Shown here in pieces: positions 37,185 through 47,769 of a DNA stretch of 64,000 nucleotides (the first letter of the stretch is position 1; each line of letters starts with the position of its first letter). The notes under the pieces are model-generated. The model ran no database searches and was not told where the DNA came from. It saw nothing but the letters and a program-made list of their open reading frames with translations. A program made the translations under genes and the position numbers. The stretch lies in contig NW_027133898.1 of NCBI RefSeq assembly GCF_037392515.1, positions 248,001 through 312,000 on the forward strand, given 5' to 3'. The DNA is from Haliotis asinina. Taxonomy: Eukaryota > Mollusca > Gastropoda > Lepetellida > Haliotidae.

Positions 37185-37320
37185 GGCATTTTCAAGATGG
37201 CCGCCAATTTCAAAATGGCCGCTAAAATCAAAATCAAAAATAATTACACACACAGATATTTTGTCAATAATTATGCCATGTGATCAAATGAAAGCTCATC
37301 TCACAAGGAATCAGGATAGT
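37185..37320. repeat. Inverted repeat arm with AAGATGGCCGCC
   Basis: Contains TTCAAGATGGCCGCCAATTT, followed by a part with GATATTTTGTCAATAATTAT and AGCTCATCTCACAAGGAATC. The reverse complement of this order is found at 38295-38425, and a third partial copy at 38445-38540. Likely the ends of a non-autonomous transposon or copies of a short repeat. Confidence 0.65.
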
Positions 37321-37451
37321 TATCACTGTCATACAATGTGGATCTGTGGATCGTATATCATCACAAATAAGAGCAGCTGCAATGTCTGTGATTGAATCCT
37401 TGGACAAACTACTAATCAAATAATGACTTCTTTTGATGCAATTTCTGTCAT

Positions 37452-37733
37452 TCAAGAAAGTGTAAATTCTGGACTTTCCATGCTCACACGAGCTGACAAT
37501 ATCCTTTTTAAATCAGATTTTTCCTTTGCTATTTCCTTAGTACAGTTGAGACAATGTGTTTTGACGTTGACAACAGGAGTATTTGAGCGCAATTTAGAAG
37601 CTGGGCTTTCAGTGTCGGGAGACAGGAGTCTTTTGAAAGAATTGATGCTGCTCTTTCTGATGTAGGGTCTTCTGCATTTGCCATGGACAACAAATGGTAA
37701 CTTATATTTCTCCAAAATGTGACTGCTAATCAT
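37452..37733 (-). pseudogene. Transposon-like Cys/His protein fragment
   Basis: A 93-residue frame with ILEKYKLPFVVHGKCRRPY, then NSFKRLLS and THCLNCTKEIAKEKSDLKRI. The H-x2-C plus C-x2-C arrangement resembles N-terminal parts of proteins spread by mobile elements in marine invertebrates. Its position between inverted arms (37185-38425) fits cargo of a decayed element. Weak call. Confidence 0.3.
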
Positions 37734-38294
37734 CCCCTCTCAATATACTTGCTCGGACAAGACCATGAGGACCTTTTTCACCACCTTCAAAACGACCTGT
37801 TGAATGTCTTTTCCACAGGTTGGCATTCAGCATCTTTGTATGTTGCTCTGTCAGTTTTCAACTCCTACTTCAATAAAGTTCACCCAAATATCACATCTTA
37901 TCTATTATATATGTCCCATGAAATCACACTGAATTTTTTCAAAATTATTTTGTTTCAAAAATTTACTTAAATGTTTAGGAAAATCATGATGAAATCCATA
38001 ATTCCAAGTGACGTTGTTTTTCTCAGAGAAATGCACTTCCTGTACTGCTTACCAGACAATATATCATATATGCTTATCACCTTTACATGGATTCAATGAT
38101 GTTTTTTTCAAGAAAAAAGATAAAAGCATCTATCTTGAGAGGATAGTAATTCTGTTCATCAATAACAGCTGAAATGTATTAAGTCAACCATAGTAGATGC
38201 TTTAATAAATTTGACCAAAAGCACAAACATCAAATGCATTGTTATCATGTCATTTTTTATGGTCTTATTTATGTTTGGTGTTAAAAGTAATACA

Positions 38295-38540
38295 TTTAGA
38301 TTCCTTGTGGGATGAGCTTTCATTTGATGTGTCACATGGCATACTTATTGACAAAAGATGTGTGTGTATAATCATTGTAATGGTTTTGGTGGCCATCTTG
38401 AAATTGGCGGCCATTTTGAAAATGCTAAAATGCTTGATATCAATATAGTTAAGATTCCCTGTGAGATGAGCTCTCACTTGATATATCACATGGCATAATT
38501 ATTGACAAAATATCTCTTTGTGTATAATCATTGTAATTAT
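38295..38540. repeat. Inverted repeat arm and extra partial copy (GGCGGCCATTTTG)
   Basis: Reverse-complement partner of 37185-37320 (GATGAGCTTTCATTTGATGT, then GGCCATCTTGAAATTGGCGG). Directly after it, 38450-38540 repeats the outer part again (GATGAGCTCTCACTTGATAT). Confidence 0.65.
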
Positions 38541-38950
38541 TTTCCCTTCCGTCAGCCCAACAGCACCTGCAGTTCGTAAGCGTTACTTAGCCAAAGCATA
38601 TTGAGGCCTCTACCCCTTTCACCTTCGTTTTTTAAAAAGATAAATACTTTGCAAATAATTGACTTAGAATCGTGTGATAATGTCATTGTTTCAGGTACTG
38701 CAATCACGAATGTCTGGTTTGCCGAGCAAATCACACATGTCAGTTTCACACGTGCACCTTTCACACCAGGCTGTTCTACCAGCAAGAGGTTCCCCTCGTA
38801 CAAAATAGCGAAAGGTGACAAGAAAATGATGATTGCTTGTGAAACAACTTTTTTATTCGGGTCTCCCAAATTATGAGACACACCATCAGAGTTGGTCTGT
38901 CGATTTCATGTGGCTGTGCAAAATTTGGTTTTGTTGCAATTATTAGATTT
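38541..38950. other. No clear feature
   Basis: May hold the decayed continuation of the LINE to the right; no readable motif before about 38960. Confidence 0.4.
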
Positions 38951-38959
38951 TGTGTTAGT

Positions 38960-40450
38960 GAGCAATTCATCGGTCTTAAATGGAATCAAACGGACTGTAG
39001 GTGGGGGTCATCGTTGATTATAATGTCGGAATACACATCAATACCGGTTCGTCCTTTAAAGTCTTCTTGCAGAATAATTTGACAGTGAGAATTTGTAATA
39101 TCTCCTTCCAGGATAGTAAATATTGGTTCATTAGCATAACCACTAGAGTTCACAGGTGAAAAATATACAACACCGTACTATAAGACAGGCAATAAACGAT
39201 GACTGTGTATCTTTAACCACATTGTGTCTGTTGAACAACTTTTTAATAGGGTTACACACAGTCAAATATCTGAGCTAGCAAATGTTAAAATTCCACCTGG
39301 TTAAGCATTATCAGACTTTTGCTTAACCTGACTATATTGAACATAGTCAGGCAGAGTGAATCTACCCTCCTCACTAGCCCATGTTTGGACCAGTGACACG
39401 ATGTGAACGGTCATCAAACAGTTAGTAAATGGACGTTGGTCCGTTCGTTTTAGCAATTCAATATTCCAATATAACACACTGACACAAGCTTTTGAATCAT
39501 GTGGGCCTTGGCCACGTCCGTATTTCTTGCTGGATTGACGTGTTCTATATTCTTCATGTTTCCATTTTTTCAAAGTTTTCACAAGTTGAATATCATCACA
39601 TGAGCTGTTGAGTGTGTACATCTCATCATTGATCTGTAGCTTGTCGAACTTCAATATTGCGAATTTATCCTCCGATCGTACCTTGCCCATAAATGTTTTC
39701 AGCTTATTACGGGTTAGCAGAACTTTCTCACTTTAGTCTTGTGATACGCGAACAGGGTAATCTTTTAGACACTTTGTACTTGCAGAATAGTCATTTTCTG
39801 TCTGAAGTCCCTCGGCATTAGGAAAATAGGCCGGGATCCAGGGTATTTAGACGGAAGACATTTCACACGTTCAATATCGACTGAGTCAGTAATATGCCTA
39901 GTAATAGTCAGTAATAATTTTCTAGAACATCGGTTACCTTTCTTGTTGTTTCACTATGGGTCTCCTTGGCTGATTCATCAATGTTATAAAATGTAAGGTT
40001 GTTCTGTCGTGAGGTATTTTCCAACATATCCACCTTTATGAGTAGATTATCGACTGTATTAATTAGTTCAGCATTCTCTATAGTAAGTTCGTTCATAAAA
40101 TGTTGAATGTCGTTGATTCGGTTCGTAAGTTTGGTGAAGTTTTCGTTTATTTCGGTCCGCATCTCTCGTAATTCTTTTATTACCTCTGAAACTCAGATAT
40201 CACCCTCTAATGTGGTATTTTTTTGGTGGGCCAGGATTCTGTTCAGCGTCATTAGAAAGCAGTAAGAACAACGAGAGGAACAAACAACTTTTCAAGAAAA
40301 CACTCGCACATCTCGGCACGTGCAGCACGCGCACCCGCATGGCTGACCTGCGTAGTGCTTTCTTCCTCATTAGTGTGATAAAAACTGGATGAAAACAACC
40401 ATTTTGGCATCGAAAAGTCACAAATCGCAACCCATGTTGTTGAGACACAA
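38960..40450 (-). mobile_element. LINE 5' fragment: 2A leader, ORF1-like, start of endonuclease
   Basis: Minus-strand order from 40448: a hydrophobic leader and 2A-like peptide (40227-40250), an ORF1-type coiled coil with LENTSRQNNLTFYNI (39908-40162), then the beginning of an AP-endonuclease (39301-39690, WNIELLKR, HIVSLVQTWASEEG) and further EN sequence in another frame about 38995-39170 (ILQEDFKGRTG, DDPHLQ). Stops and frameshifts separate these. The RT is absent, so this is a 3'-truncated remnant, the reverse of usual LINE truncation. Confidence 0.65.
40200..40448 (-). pseudogene. LINE leader with 2A-like ribosome-skipping motif
   Basis: The frame ends LFLLLSNDAEQNPGPPKKYH. D-A-E-Q-N-P-G-P fits the 2A consensus D-x-E-x-N-P-G-P, where peptide-bond formation is skipped before the final Pro. 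It follows a hydrophobic stretch (SCLFLSLFLLL). 2A sequences at N-termini of APE-type LINEs of sea urchins and molluscs are described. A stop follows six codons after the motif. Confidence 0.7.
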
Positions 40451-40704
40451 TACTTTGTGTTATTCGTGCCTTCCAAGTATTTAAAGTTGGTGTCTACTTT
40501 GTAACTTTCAACATTCCGTTGGAGCTCTACGGTAGGTGGCACTCTATCCATAGGTTGTACGGCATCGATCCACCCCAAACACAGTTTGATCAATTTCCAA
40601 TAACACTGTGAAGCTTGAGTTAATGAGTTAAATGTAAAACAAAACCAAAACGAATAATGAACTGTGAATGGATGAAAGTATGTTCATAAGTATCAAAAAT
40701 TAAA

Positions 40705-40785
40705 CACTCTCGCCCATGGGCCTCCGCATTGGCCACTGTTCGCCCATGGGCGTGCCCATGGGCGTGCCCATGGGCGAGCGAGTTT
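40705..40785. repeat. Cluster of CGCCCATGGGCG palindromes
   Basis: The palindrome GCCCATGGGC occurs five times in about 80 bases, three of them in a direct run (GGGCGTGCCCATGGGCGTG). Each unit contains an NcoI-type CCATGG core. Flanks are AT-rich, so the block stands out in composition. Confidence 0.85.
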
Positions 40786-40884
40786 AAATTTTGAGTTTTC
40801 GAAAAGTTTTTTGGATAAAAACAGCACAACATCTGTCTTTGTCATCTCCTAGTCATGTGGCATTGGATACAGAAAACACTTCTT

Positions 40885-41235
40885 GAGTGGCTTTTTTCAC
40901 TCCTTTATAAGTTTAATTCCCATCTATGCATCTTTCCATATCCTTATATTTCTTTTTACAAAATATGTGTATAGGTCGTTCCACGTCTATATATCATTTC
41001 ACATCTATAGGTTTTTCACATCTGTCAGCATTTTCTTTTCACATTTGTATATCTTTGCACATCTATATGACTTTCCATACCTATACTTCTTTTCACATCT
41101 GTATGATCTATTTTGTTCCACATCTGTATATCTTTTTACATCTACATACCCTTACATCATTACATCTCTCTTTGCACATTTGTGCATTTGTATATTTTCA
41201 CACACACACACGCACGCAGACACGCACGCACGCAC
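40885..41235 (+). repeat. T-rich minisatellite (TTTTCACATCTATAT type) plus CA/CGCA repeat
   Basis: About fifteen degenerate units of 18-22 bases such as TTTTCACATCTGTATATC, then (CA)n and CGCACGCA at 41193-41235. Related to 35215-35370. Confidence 0.65.
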
Positions 41236-41470
41236 CAGCACTGTTTTTTGTTTTGTGTTTTTTTTTGTTATTCAGTTTGCAATTCTGTGATACACTTGAT
41301 TGATTTAACATCTATTCCCTTCGCTCTCCTACCCATAAGGGTGGAATTAACCATAAATATCCATGGTAACTCTATCTGAGCATCGATCCCCACAGACTTA
41401 TATCATATCGACTTACTAATTGTTGCTACGCAATTAGGAGGTGAACATCGTGTGTTGGCCAATATCCGAC
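41236..41470. other. No recognised feature
   Basis: AT-rich sequence with T runs near 41240-41270; nothing coding. Confidence 0.4.
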
Positions 41471-41473
41471 TGT

Positions 41474-41566
41474 TATAGAGTATTTGAAGCACGGGAATGC
41501 ATTTCGAACCGACAGCGTTACACGGAAGTTTCACATTAAATATTCCCGTACTTCAAATACTCAGTA
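41474..41566. repeat. Inverted repeat (hairpin) with ATTTGAAG arms
   Basis: GAGTATTTGAAGCACGGGAAT near 41476 returns inverted as ATTCCCGTACTTCAAATACTC near 41543. Arms are about 21 bp, the loop about 45 bp. Could be a foldback element. Confidence 0.6.
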
Positions 41567-42360
41567 ACACCAGGAAATTAACGGATTGATTTGTCAATGG
41601 CTGTTAATGAATCAGACTTTGGCATCTCGTCGGTGTTATTTGGAGTTATATCCCAAATATACCCCACAAGCATTAGATTTGTAAAGATATGAAAGGGTGA
41701 TATGGCTGAGAGTGTTGTGGAAAATGCACGACAGGGAAATATGAAAACGATATTATTCCGTGTGTCTTGTATGTGTTGTTAAATACTTATCCACAGTATG
41801 TTAACTGCTTATTTTGTTGATAATTATTTTTTCTGTTGGTAAAAGGCGCCTTTCACGCAAATTGCATATGCCTCAGCAAGTGTAGTTTCCTGTTTGAAAA
41901 ATACTTGTATTATATTTAAAATGCAGAGATTAAAACTCTTGTCTCTTGTCAGATTTAATTTTAGATTTTATAATTCGAAGGAAACATAATTTTGCACATT
42001 ATGCAACGGTAGATTATTGTAATGATAAACCATGACAAAGTAATTGACACGACTATGATCGAAAAGAAATATGTGTTGAGATCTTCGCTGTCACACCATA
42101 ACAAACATTGTATTTGGGCATGGCAGATTTTACGGCAACGGCATAATATGCAAAGGGAAACCACTCCAATCTTGCGTAAAAACTAAGATTAGCTGCCCTG
42201 GAGTTATTGAAAAGGTCATTGCCACTTGAAAAGGTCATGGTCATGGAGAAACCTTTCGTTACTCTCCTTTCCTTGATTATCAAAAAGGTATGGTGTTCAT
42301 AGTTTTTTCCACCACTGAATCGGTGGAGAAATGTACTTTCTGATATCGAGTGATTTTGCT
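41567..42360. other. No recognised feature
   Basis: No coding frame with a motif and no repeat detected. Confidence 0.5.
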
Positions 42361-42364
42361 CCTT

Positions 42365-42505
42365 ACAAATGGTTCCGACCAATGATCTTAGCTTACAATC
42401 GCTTTGTGCAAGTGGATGGCGATTGTAGCCGATGCCTAAGATCGTGATCGTAAGGATTTACAATAATTGTAGCGGTAAGATCGTTTTGTGCAAGTGGGCC
42501 CTGCT
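42365..42505. repeat. Short imperfect repeats with CGNTTTGTGCAAGTGG
   Basis: The word TCGCTTTGTGCAAGTGG (42400) returns as TCGTTTTGTGCAAGTGG (42481), each after a GATC-TTA/GTAAG context. Possibly the ends of a small MITE. Confidence 0.45.
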
Positions 42506-42699
42506 CATTTGTGACGCCATTCTGACTTTACGTCACAATATGCTTCGAATGACGTCACCGCTGCTGATGACACAACAATGTCTATGCGTATCATTACGCA
42601 GCGAAATGTCTTGCAGTTTTCAGTTACCAGTTGCTCATCTTTTTCAACCAATCAGATTTCAGAACACAGTGACCTTTGGTTTACAATGCCATGTACGTG

Positions 42700-43137
42700 T
42701 CTGAAGTGCTTTCCTTACAAACAATAACATACAGAGATTGTAATCGCACAAAACTGCCTGTCTGAAATGCCTTCCTTGCAGACAATAGCGTACATAGACT
42801 GCAATCACACAAAAGTGCCCTCCTTAGAGACCATACCATACAAAGATTGTACTCACAAAAAGGTGCCAGTCTGAAGTGCCACCCTCACAGGCGATGGTGT
42901 ACAGAGATTGTACTACCACAGATGTGCCTGTCTGAAGTGCCTCCCTTACACACAATAGCGTACAGAGATTGTACTACCACAAATGTGCCTGTCTGAAGTG
43001 TCTTCCTTACAGGCAACAGCGTGAGACTGTAATCACACAAAAGTGCCCTCCTAAGAGACCATAACATACAGGCAATGTAATCACAGAAAATGCCTGTCTA
43101 AACTGCTCTCCTATCACACCATAATATACACGGACTA
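42700..43137. repeat. Minisatellite, about 60-bp unit, 6-7 copies
   Basis: Units contain TGCCTGTCTGAAGTGCC and TACAGAGATTGTACTACCAC, spaced 60 bases in the best-preserved pair (42900 and 42960). Outer units are more diverged and shorter. Confidence 0.8.
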
Positions 43138-44090
43138 AAGTCAGTTCGAGAATGAATTAGATTACGGTTTCTTTTCATCAGGTTAGAAAACTTCCCACAC
43201 GTATTTAAATCTGTATGATCTCAATCATGACCAAAAATATTTTGCATGACACATCTTTAACAAAACGGTTTTATAACCTTTATGCCAAGCGATTTTGACA
43301 GAATCGTGTATGAAAACAAGTTGTAAGTGGGAAGCTAGGCAGATCAGATGGCAAGATTAAATGACAGTTGAGTGTGAAAACATCGAGATTTCGTTTCGCA
43401 CAACAATTGTCACTATTTCGGGTTTAGACAGACCCGTAAAGAAAATAATAGATACATAGGCATACCTCACATTACATTACCGAAACTTTATCCTCTGATT
43501 GGATGAAATTTCGTTCGCAGGAGAAAATTGTGCACTGTTTTCAAAAAGGTCGATACTTTATGTCGAAATGAGTAGTTGGCAAGGGTTTATTTAATAACGA
43601 TGCTAATAACCGATTTTTGTGTTTGAACCTCCAAGAGAACACGTAATCTTTAGGCAGTCTTTGCTCTAACCCGACAGGTCAATGCTGAGTTGCACCATGA
43701 AACAAAAAACTACTCATATACATACATTGGTGGATACATAAGTAAGGCTTATACCTCGACGATCCTTGGTTGCAATAGTTAGACCCAGAAGCTTTAGCGG
43801 TGAAGGTCCTGTGTAATGTTTGCATGATTACCCAAGGATCCGAAGAGTGTAACTTACTTCAACCATAACAGAGAAAGGTAATTTCGAACCGGATCTCAGT
43901 TTGGAAATTATTTTTTTGCATTTTGTGATGCACTTTTTGAAATCAGGTTATAACGCCTCCCAAATGAGAACCTTCTCCTGGATTGCCCGTGCTGATTAGG
44001 AGCGAGCTCATCATTTGATAACTATGCCTGTTCCCATGGACCTGTTCCATTCTGTAAGCCCAGTTAGGGTATTTCATCAGATGATTGGAT
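43138..44090. other. No recognised feature
   Basis: About 950 bases of AT-rich DNA; no gene or repeat seen. Confidence 0.5.
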
Positions 44091-44275
44091 TGAGTGAGTG
44101 AGTGAGTTTAGTTTTTCGCCGCACTCAGCAACATTCCATCTATATGGCGGCGGTCTGTAAATAACTAAGTATGGACCAGACAATCCAGTGATCAACAGCA
44201 TGAGCATCGATCTGCGCAATTAGCATGGGAAACGATGACATGCGTGAACCAAGTCCGCGAGCCGGAGACATTTTA
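44091..44275 (+). repeat. Gastropod dispersed repeat (GAGTGAGTTTAGTTTT type)
   Basis: Begins with (GAGT)n and TTTAGTTTTTCGCCGCACTC, then AGCAACATTCCATCTATATG, GGCGGTCTGTAAATAA and GATCAACAGCATGAGCATCG. The same family occurs at 49660-49872 (reverse), 50688-50760 and 54855-55095. I associate it with abalone genomes. Confidence 0.75.
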
Positions 44276-46259
44276 AAAAGGCCTTAATTCCTTAACTTGT
44301 TACATTCTATGTGTCACCCTATAGCTGTTCATATGATTTCATTTTATCTATATCCAATTTTACTTTTCAAGAGAAATAAATCAGAAGTTAGAGACAATTG
44401 TAAACCGTCCAACATATTTCCTACAATAAAATCCCAGGACTTACACACAGGTAAAGACCAACCCCGGGTAGAACATATAGGCCCATTTTCGTTTGTTGAA
44501 GGAATTCTTTTAAAAAAACGAGCAGCTTCGATACGTTGTTTTGCTAATTCAAAAAAAAAACAAAAAAAAAAAAAACATTTCCCCCTGCCAAATTTTATTA
44601 CCCACTCCTAAGGAATATCTACAGGCTCTATTTTGGATGGCACGGATGCAGCTCTACTCTTCTGTTCATTGCTGTCCCATACGATAAAATTGGCTAGACT
44701 ACATTATCACACATTGTGACTTCACCATGCTTCATAACGCAGCACGTTAACTGTTCGTGCGCACGGTCTCTGACGCAGGTCACGTGTCCCTAAGACGAGC
44801 AAACAGGTCTGCCTGCAAACGGTATAAGAAGCTATACCGAAATGTCGCATCAAAGAAATAGTTGTCCATAAAGGATTATTCTTTTCTAGTTGTGTGGAAA
44901 ATAGTCGGACGTGAAATGGTGACCTTCTGGTAGTTACCTCTTGAGCTAACTCACTGAGCTACCTCCACACTTACAGGAAAGAGAGTCATGGAAATAATCT
45001 TTAAAGAGATTTAAGAAAAAGGTCAGAAACTCAGAAAGGTCAATATTGATCATGTATATATTTAACAAGTCATAACATGTCATCATCAATAGCATACCAC
45101 AGTTGGAGCGAACGTCACCACTTCCACCAGATTTTACTTTTCGCTGATGAATGCCTCGTATACAAATATCCATCATAACTAACTTCCAGGCTTCCCTTGC
45201 TTGTGATCAGTAACTCCATTTTGAATGACTGATCTCCCAGTTCACCTCATGTCTTAAATTAGGTGTCAGAAGGAAACCATTTGAGTAAAGTAATTAACTG
45301 ATAAGCCCATGAATTCATTAACCTGTTTGAAATCGTCAAGCTCAAAGCAAGTTAAACAAACAATATGACTTGTGACTTTTAATCCCACAATCTTTTAAAG
45401 AATCACTACTGCTAATATGCCCATTTCTCCTGTTTTGAAAAAGATCCAGTTGCTTACAGCACAACACTGAAAGGAATAATTAATTTGAAAGTATAAACAA
45501 AGTAAAGGGAGAACAGGACGTTTTATAACAGCTGTTGAATTAGTTTTGGGCAAATAACTGAAGAACAACATGCTTTTATTACTGACGATGGAAGTAAAAT
45601 TTATAAAAATGTAGTGTAATCAAAGTAAATAACTGGAGAACAGGGTGTTTCTTATTAATTATTTTTCCAATGACATTTTTCATGACTTCTTTTCCTATGA
45701 TTTTCTTTCCGAGTACCGCAAATCTATCTAGCCATTCCTGAAACCGTATGGAAATGAACGGAAAGAGGCGAATAGGTCATGGTCGATTACAAAGGTTATG
45801 GTAGGCGTGGTGTCTAGCGATTTTTATCGTTTTTCGATTCACTCTCAATTACCCAAACATAAAAATCAATTTTTATTCGGAAAAAAATATTTGAAACCAT
45901 ATTTCTACAAAAGTTGTAATAATAAAATAGACCATGTCATGTCTTCCATCAGACAAGCTTTACATTATTGTTCAGATAGTTCCATATCAAAACGTGTGTC
46001 TTTTCGCGCTCCTTTCGTTGTAACTATACTTATGAAGTGAAAGTCCTATAGTCTCACAAAGAAACCAAGTCCTATCCTAATACATTTGCACATATATTCG
46101 TGCATGTTGAAACATTCTTTTTCACTTACGTTAATTTGGTGCCAGACAGGTAGTGTTTTGTCCACATTACGATGCGCAGTCAAACTATTGATTGATTATT
46201 TATTCGTTAGGAGAGATAACTCACAACAGTTACCACAGACATGCTTGAGTCTCTTACAC
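44276..46259. other. No gene recognised; poly-A tract at about 44549-44576
   Basis: Two kilobases of AT-rich DNA. Short open frames here have no motif. The A tract may be the tail of an old retroposon on the plus strand. Confidence 0.45.
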
Positions 46260-46264
46260 TGACC

Positions 46265-46500
46265 AGTGACCCTTTCAACCTTAGTTAGGTTGGGGCGAAA
46301 TATCCCACCAGAGTTAAGGTTTACCAAGGGTAGTTCTGTGCAACGGGTTTTAAAGTTATTAGTTAACCTCAGCCATTATGTTCAACCTTATTTAGGTTGG
46401 GGCGAAATATCCCACCAGAGTTAAGGTTTACCAAGGGTAGTTCTGTGCAGCGGGCTTTAAGGTTATCGTAAGGTTAACCTCAGTCGTTATGTTCAACCAC
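46265..46500 (+). repeat. Tandem duplication, about 117-bp unit, two copies
   Basis: Both units contain AGGTTGGGGCGAAATATCCC and AGAGTTAAGGTTTACCAAGG followed by GTTCTGTGCA. The copies differ in a few bases only. Confidence 0.85.
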
Positions 46501-46525
46501 AGTAAAGGTTGTTTCTTACAACGGG

Positions 46526-47070
46526 ACCTTGATATGTGTAGTGTTTTTAAACAGACTTGATATGTGTAGTGTTTTCAAACAGACTTGATATGTGTAGTGT
46601 TTTCAAACAGACTTGATATGTGTAGTGTTTTCAAACAGACTTGATATGTGTAATGTTTTCAAACAGACTTGATATGTGTAGTGTTTGCAAACAGACATGA
46701 TATATGTAGTGTTTACAGACAGACTTGATATATGTGTAGTGTTTTCAAACAGACTTGATATGTGTAGTGTTTTCAAACAGACTTGATATATGTAGTGTTT
46801 TCAAACAGACTTGATATATGTAGTGTTTTCAGACAGACTTGATATATGTAGTGTTTACAGACAGACTTGATATATGTGTAGTGTTTTCAAACAGACTTGA
46901 TATATGTAGTGTTTTCAAACAGACTTGATATATGTAGTGTTTTCAGACAGACTTGATATATGTGTAGTGTTTTCAAACAGACTTGATATATGTAGTGTTT
47001 TCAGACAGACTTGATATATGTGTAGTGTTTTCAAACAGACTTGATATGTGTAGTGTTTGCAAACAGACTG
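46526..47070 (+). repeat. Minisatellite, 28-bp unit, about 19 copies
   Basis: Units of the form ACTTGATATGTGTAGTGTTT followed by TCAAACAG. Variants have TATATGTG and CAGACAG; variant types alternate in blocks, showing higher-order duplication. It lies directly downstream of the Ig1 exon, in the intron. Confidence 0.92.
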
Positions 47071-47134
47071 GATTATGTGTTGTGACGAAAGATGAACTTA
47101 TTCAGATTGGCAGTAGTTGTTGCGTTATACTTAC

Positions 47135-47458
47135 ATTGCACATCCAAGGTAACACGGTTGCTTGTCATTCCCCCTGCCTGACAGGTCCAAACAGTGGAAT
47201 CATTCCGAGAAACATTCCTGATGGTCAGCGAGTATGTACTTGTTTGTCCTGCTACAGCTGAACATATGAATTCCTCTGTCCCCGATATTTGACCCCCGGA
47301 GCTCGCCTCTACTCTGCAGACAGTTTGAAATGACTGGCTATCATTCCGGCTGATTAGTATTAACCCCCCGACACTGGCATTGACAACCGTGCAGGTAAAA
47401 CTGACCTCAGTCCCCAAGACGGCATACTGTCCAGGGCTGGTCAATGTGACAAATCCAC
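47135..47458 (-). CDS. Ig-domain exon 2 of gene 2
   Basis: Minus-strand exon, acceptor TTTGCAG above 47458, donor GTAAGT below 47135, phase 1 at both ends. It reads GFVTLTSPGQYAVLGTEVSF, then TCTVVNASVGG, VCRVEASSGG, a second Cys pair region (EFICSAVAG) and STVWTCQAGGMTSNRVTLDVQC. The sequence has more cysteines than a standard Ig domain and ends like the other Ig exons of the gene (V-Q-C). It follows the signal-peptide exon at 48130-48193 in matching phase. Confidence 0.75.
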
Positions 47459-47559
47459 CTGCAAATGTAAAGCAAATAATGTGAGTTATATATTAGTTAT
47501 ACATTAAAACGTGCGGATGCTTTAGGTTCACTTAATACCATGTTGTCAGATGATGAGTC

Positions 47560-47695
47560 TACCTGAGTCAAGTGGCAGACATAGAAAAACATTCGCTCGT
47601 CATGGGTTCGAATCCCTACATGGGTACACCGAGTAGTGACCTCCATCGTGATATTGCTGGGATATTGCTAAAAGCGCGCGCACAACTGATCCCGA
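47560..47695 (+). repeat. tRNA-derived SINE, degenerate
   Basis: Contains a B-box-like GGGTTCGAATCCCTACATGG, followed by CGTGATATTGCTGGGATATTGCT and AAAGC. This is the tail I associate with a gastropod SINE that normally ends in the TTTAGTTTTACGCC repeat. An A-box-like region precedes it weakly. Confidence 0.6.
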
Positions 47696-47769
47696 CCACA
47701 ACACTGTAAGTTGGAATCGATGGCCGGTAATCCCCACTTTCCGGATAGCCACAGGTACAATGTGAGACT

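Noticed and set aside
44885..44990. tRNA-like A-box TAGCTCAGTGAGTTAGC on the minus strand
   Set aside because: No B-box or foldable arms follow at a suitable distance.
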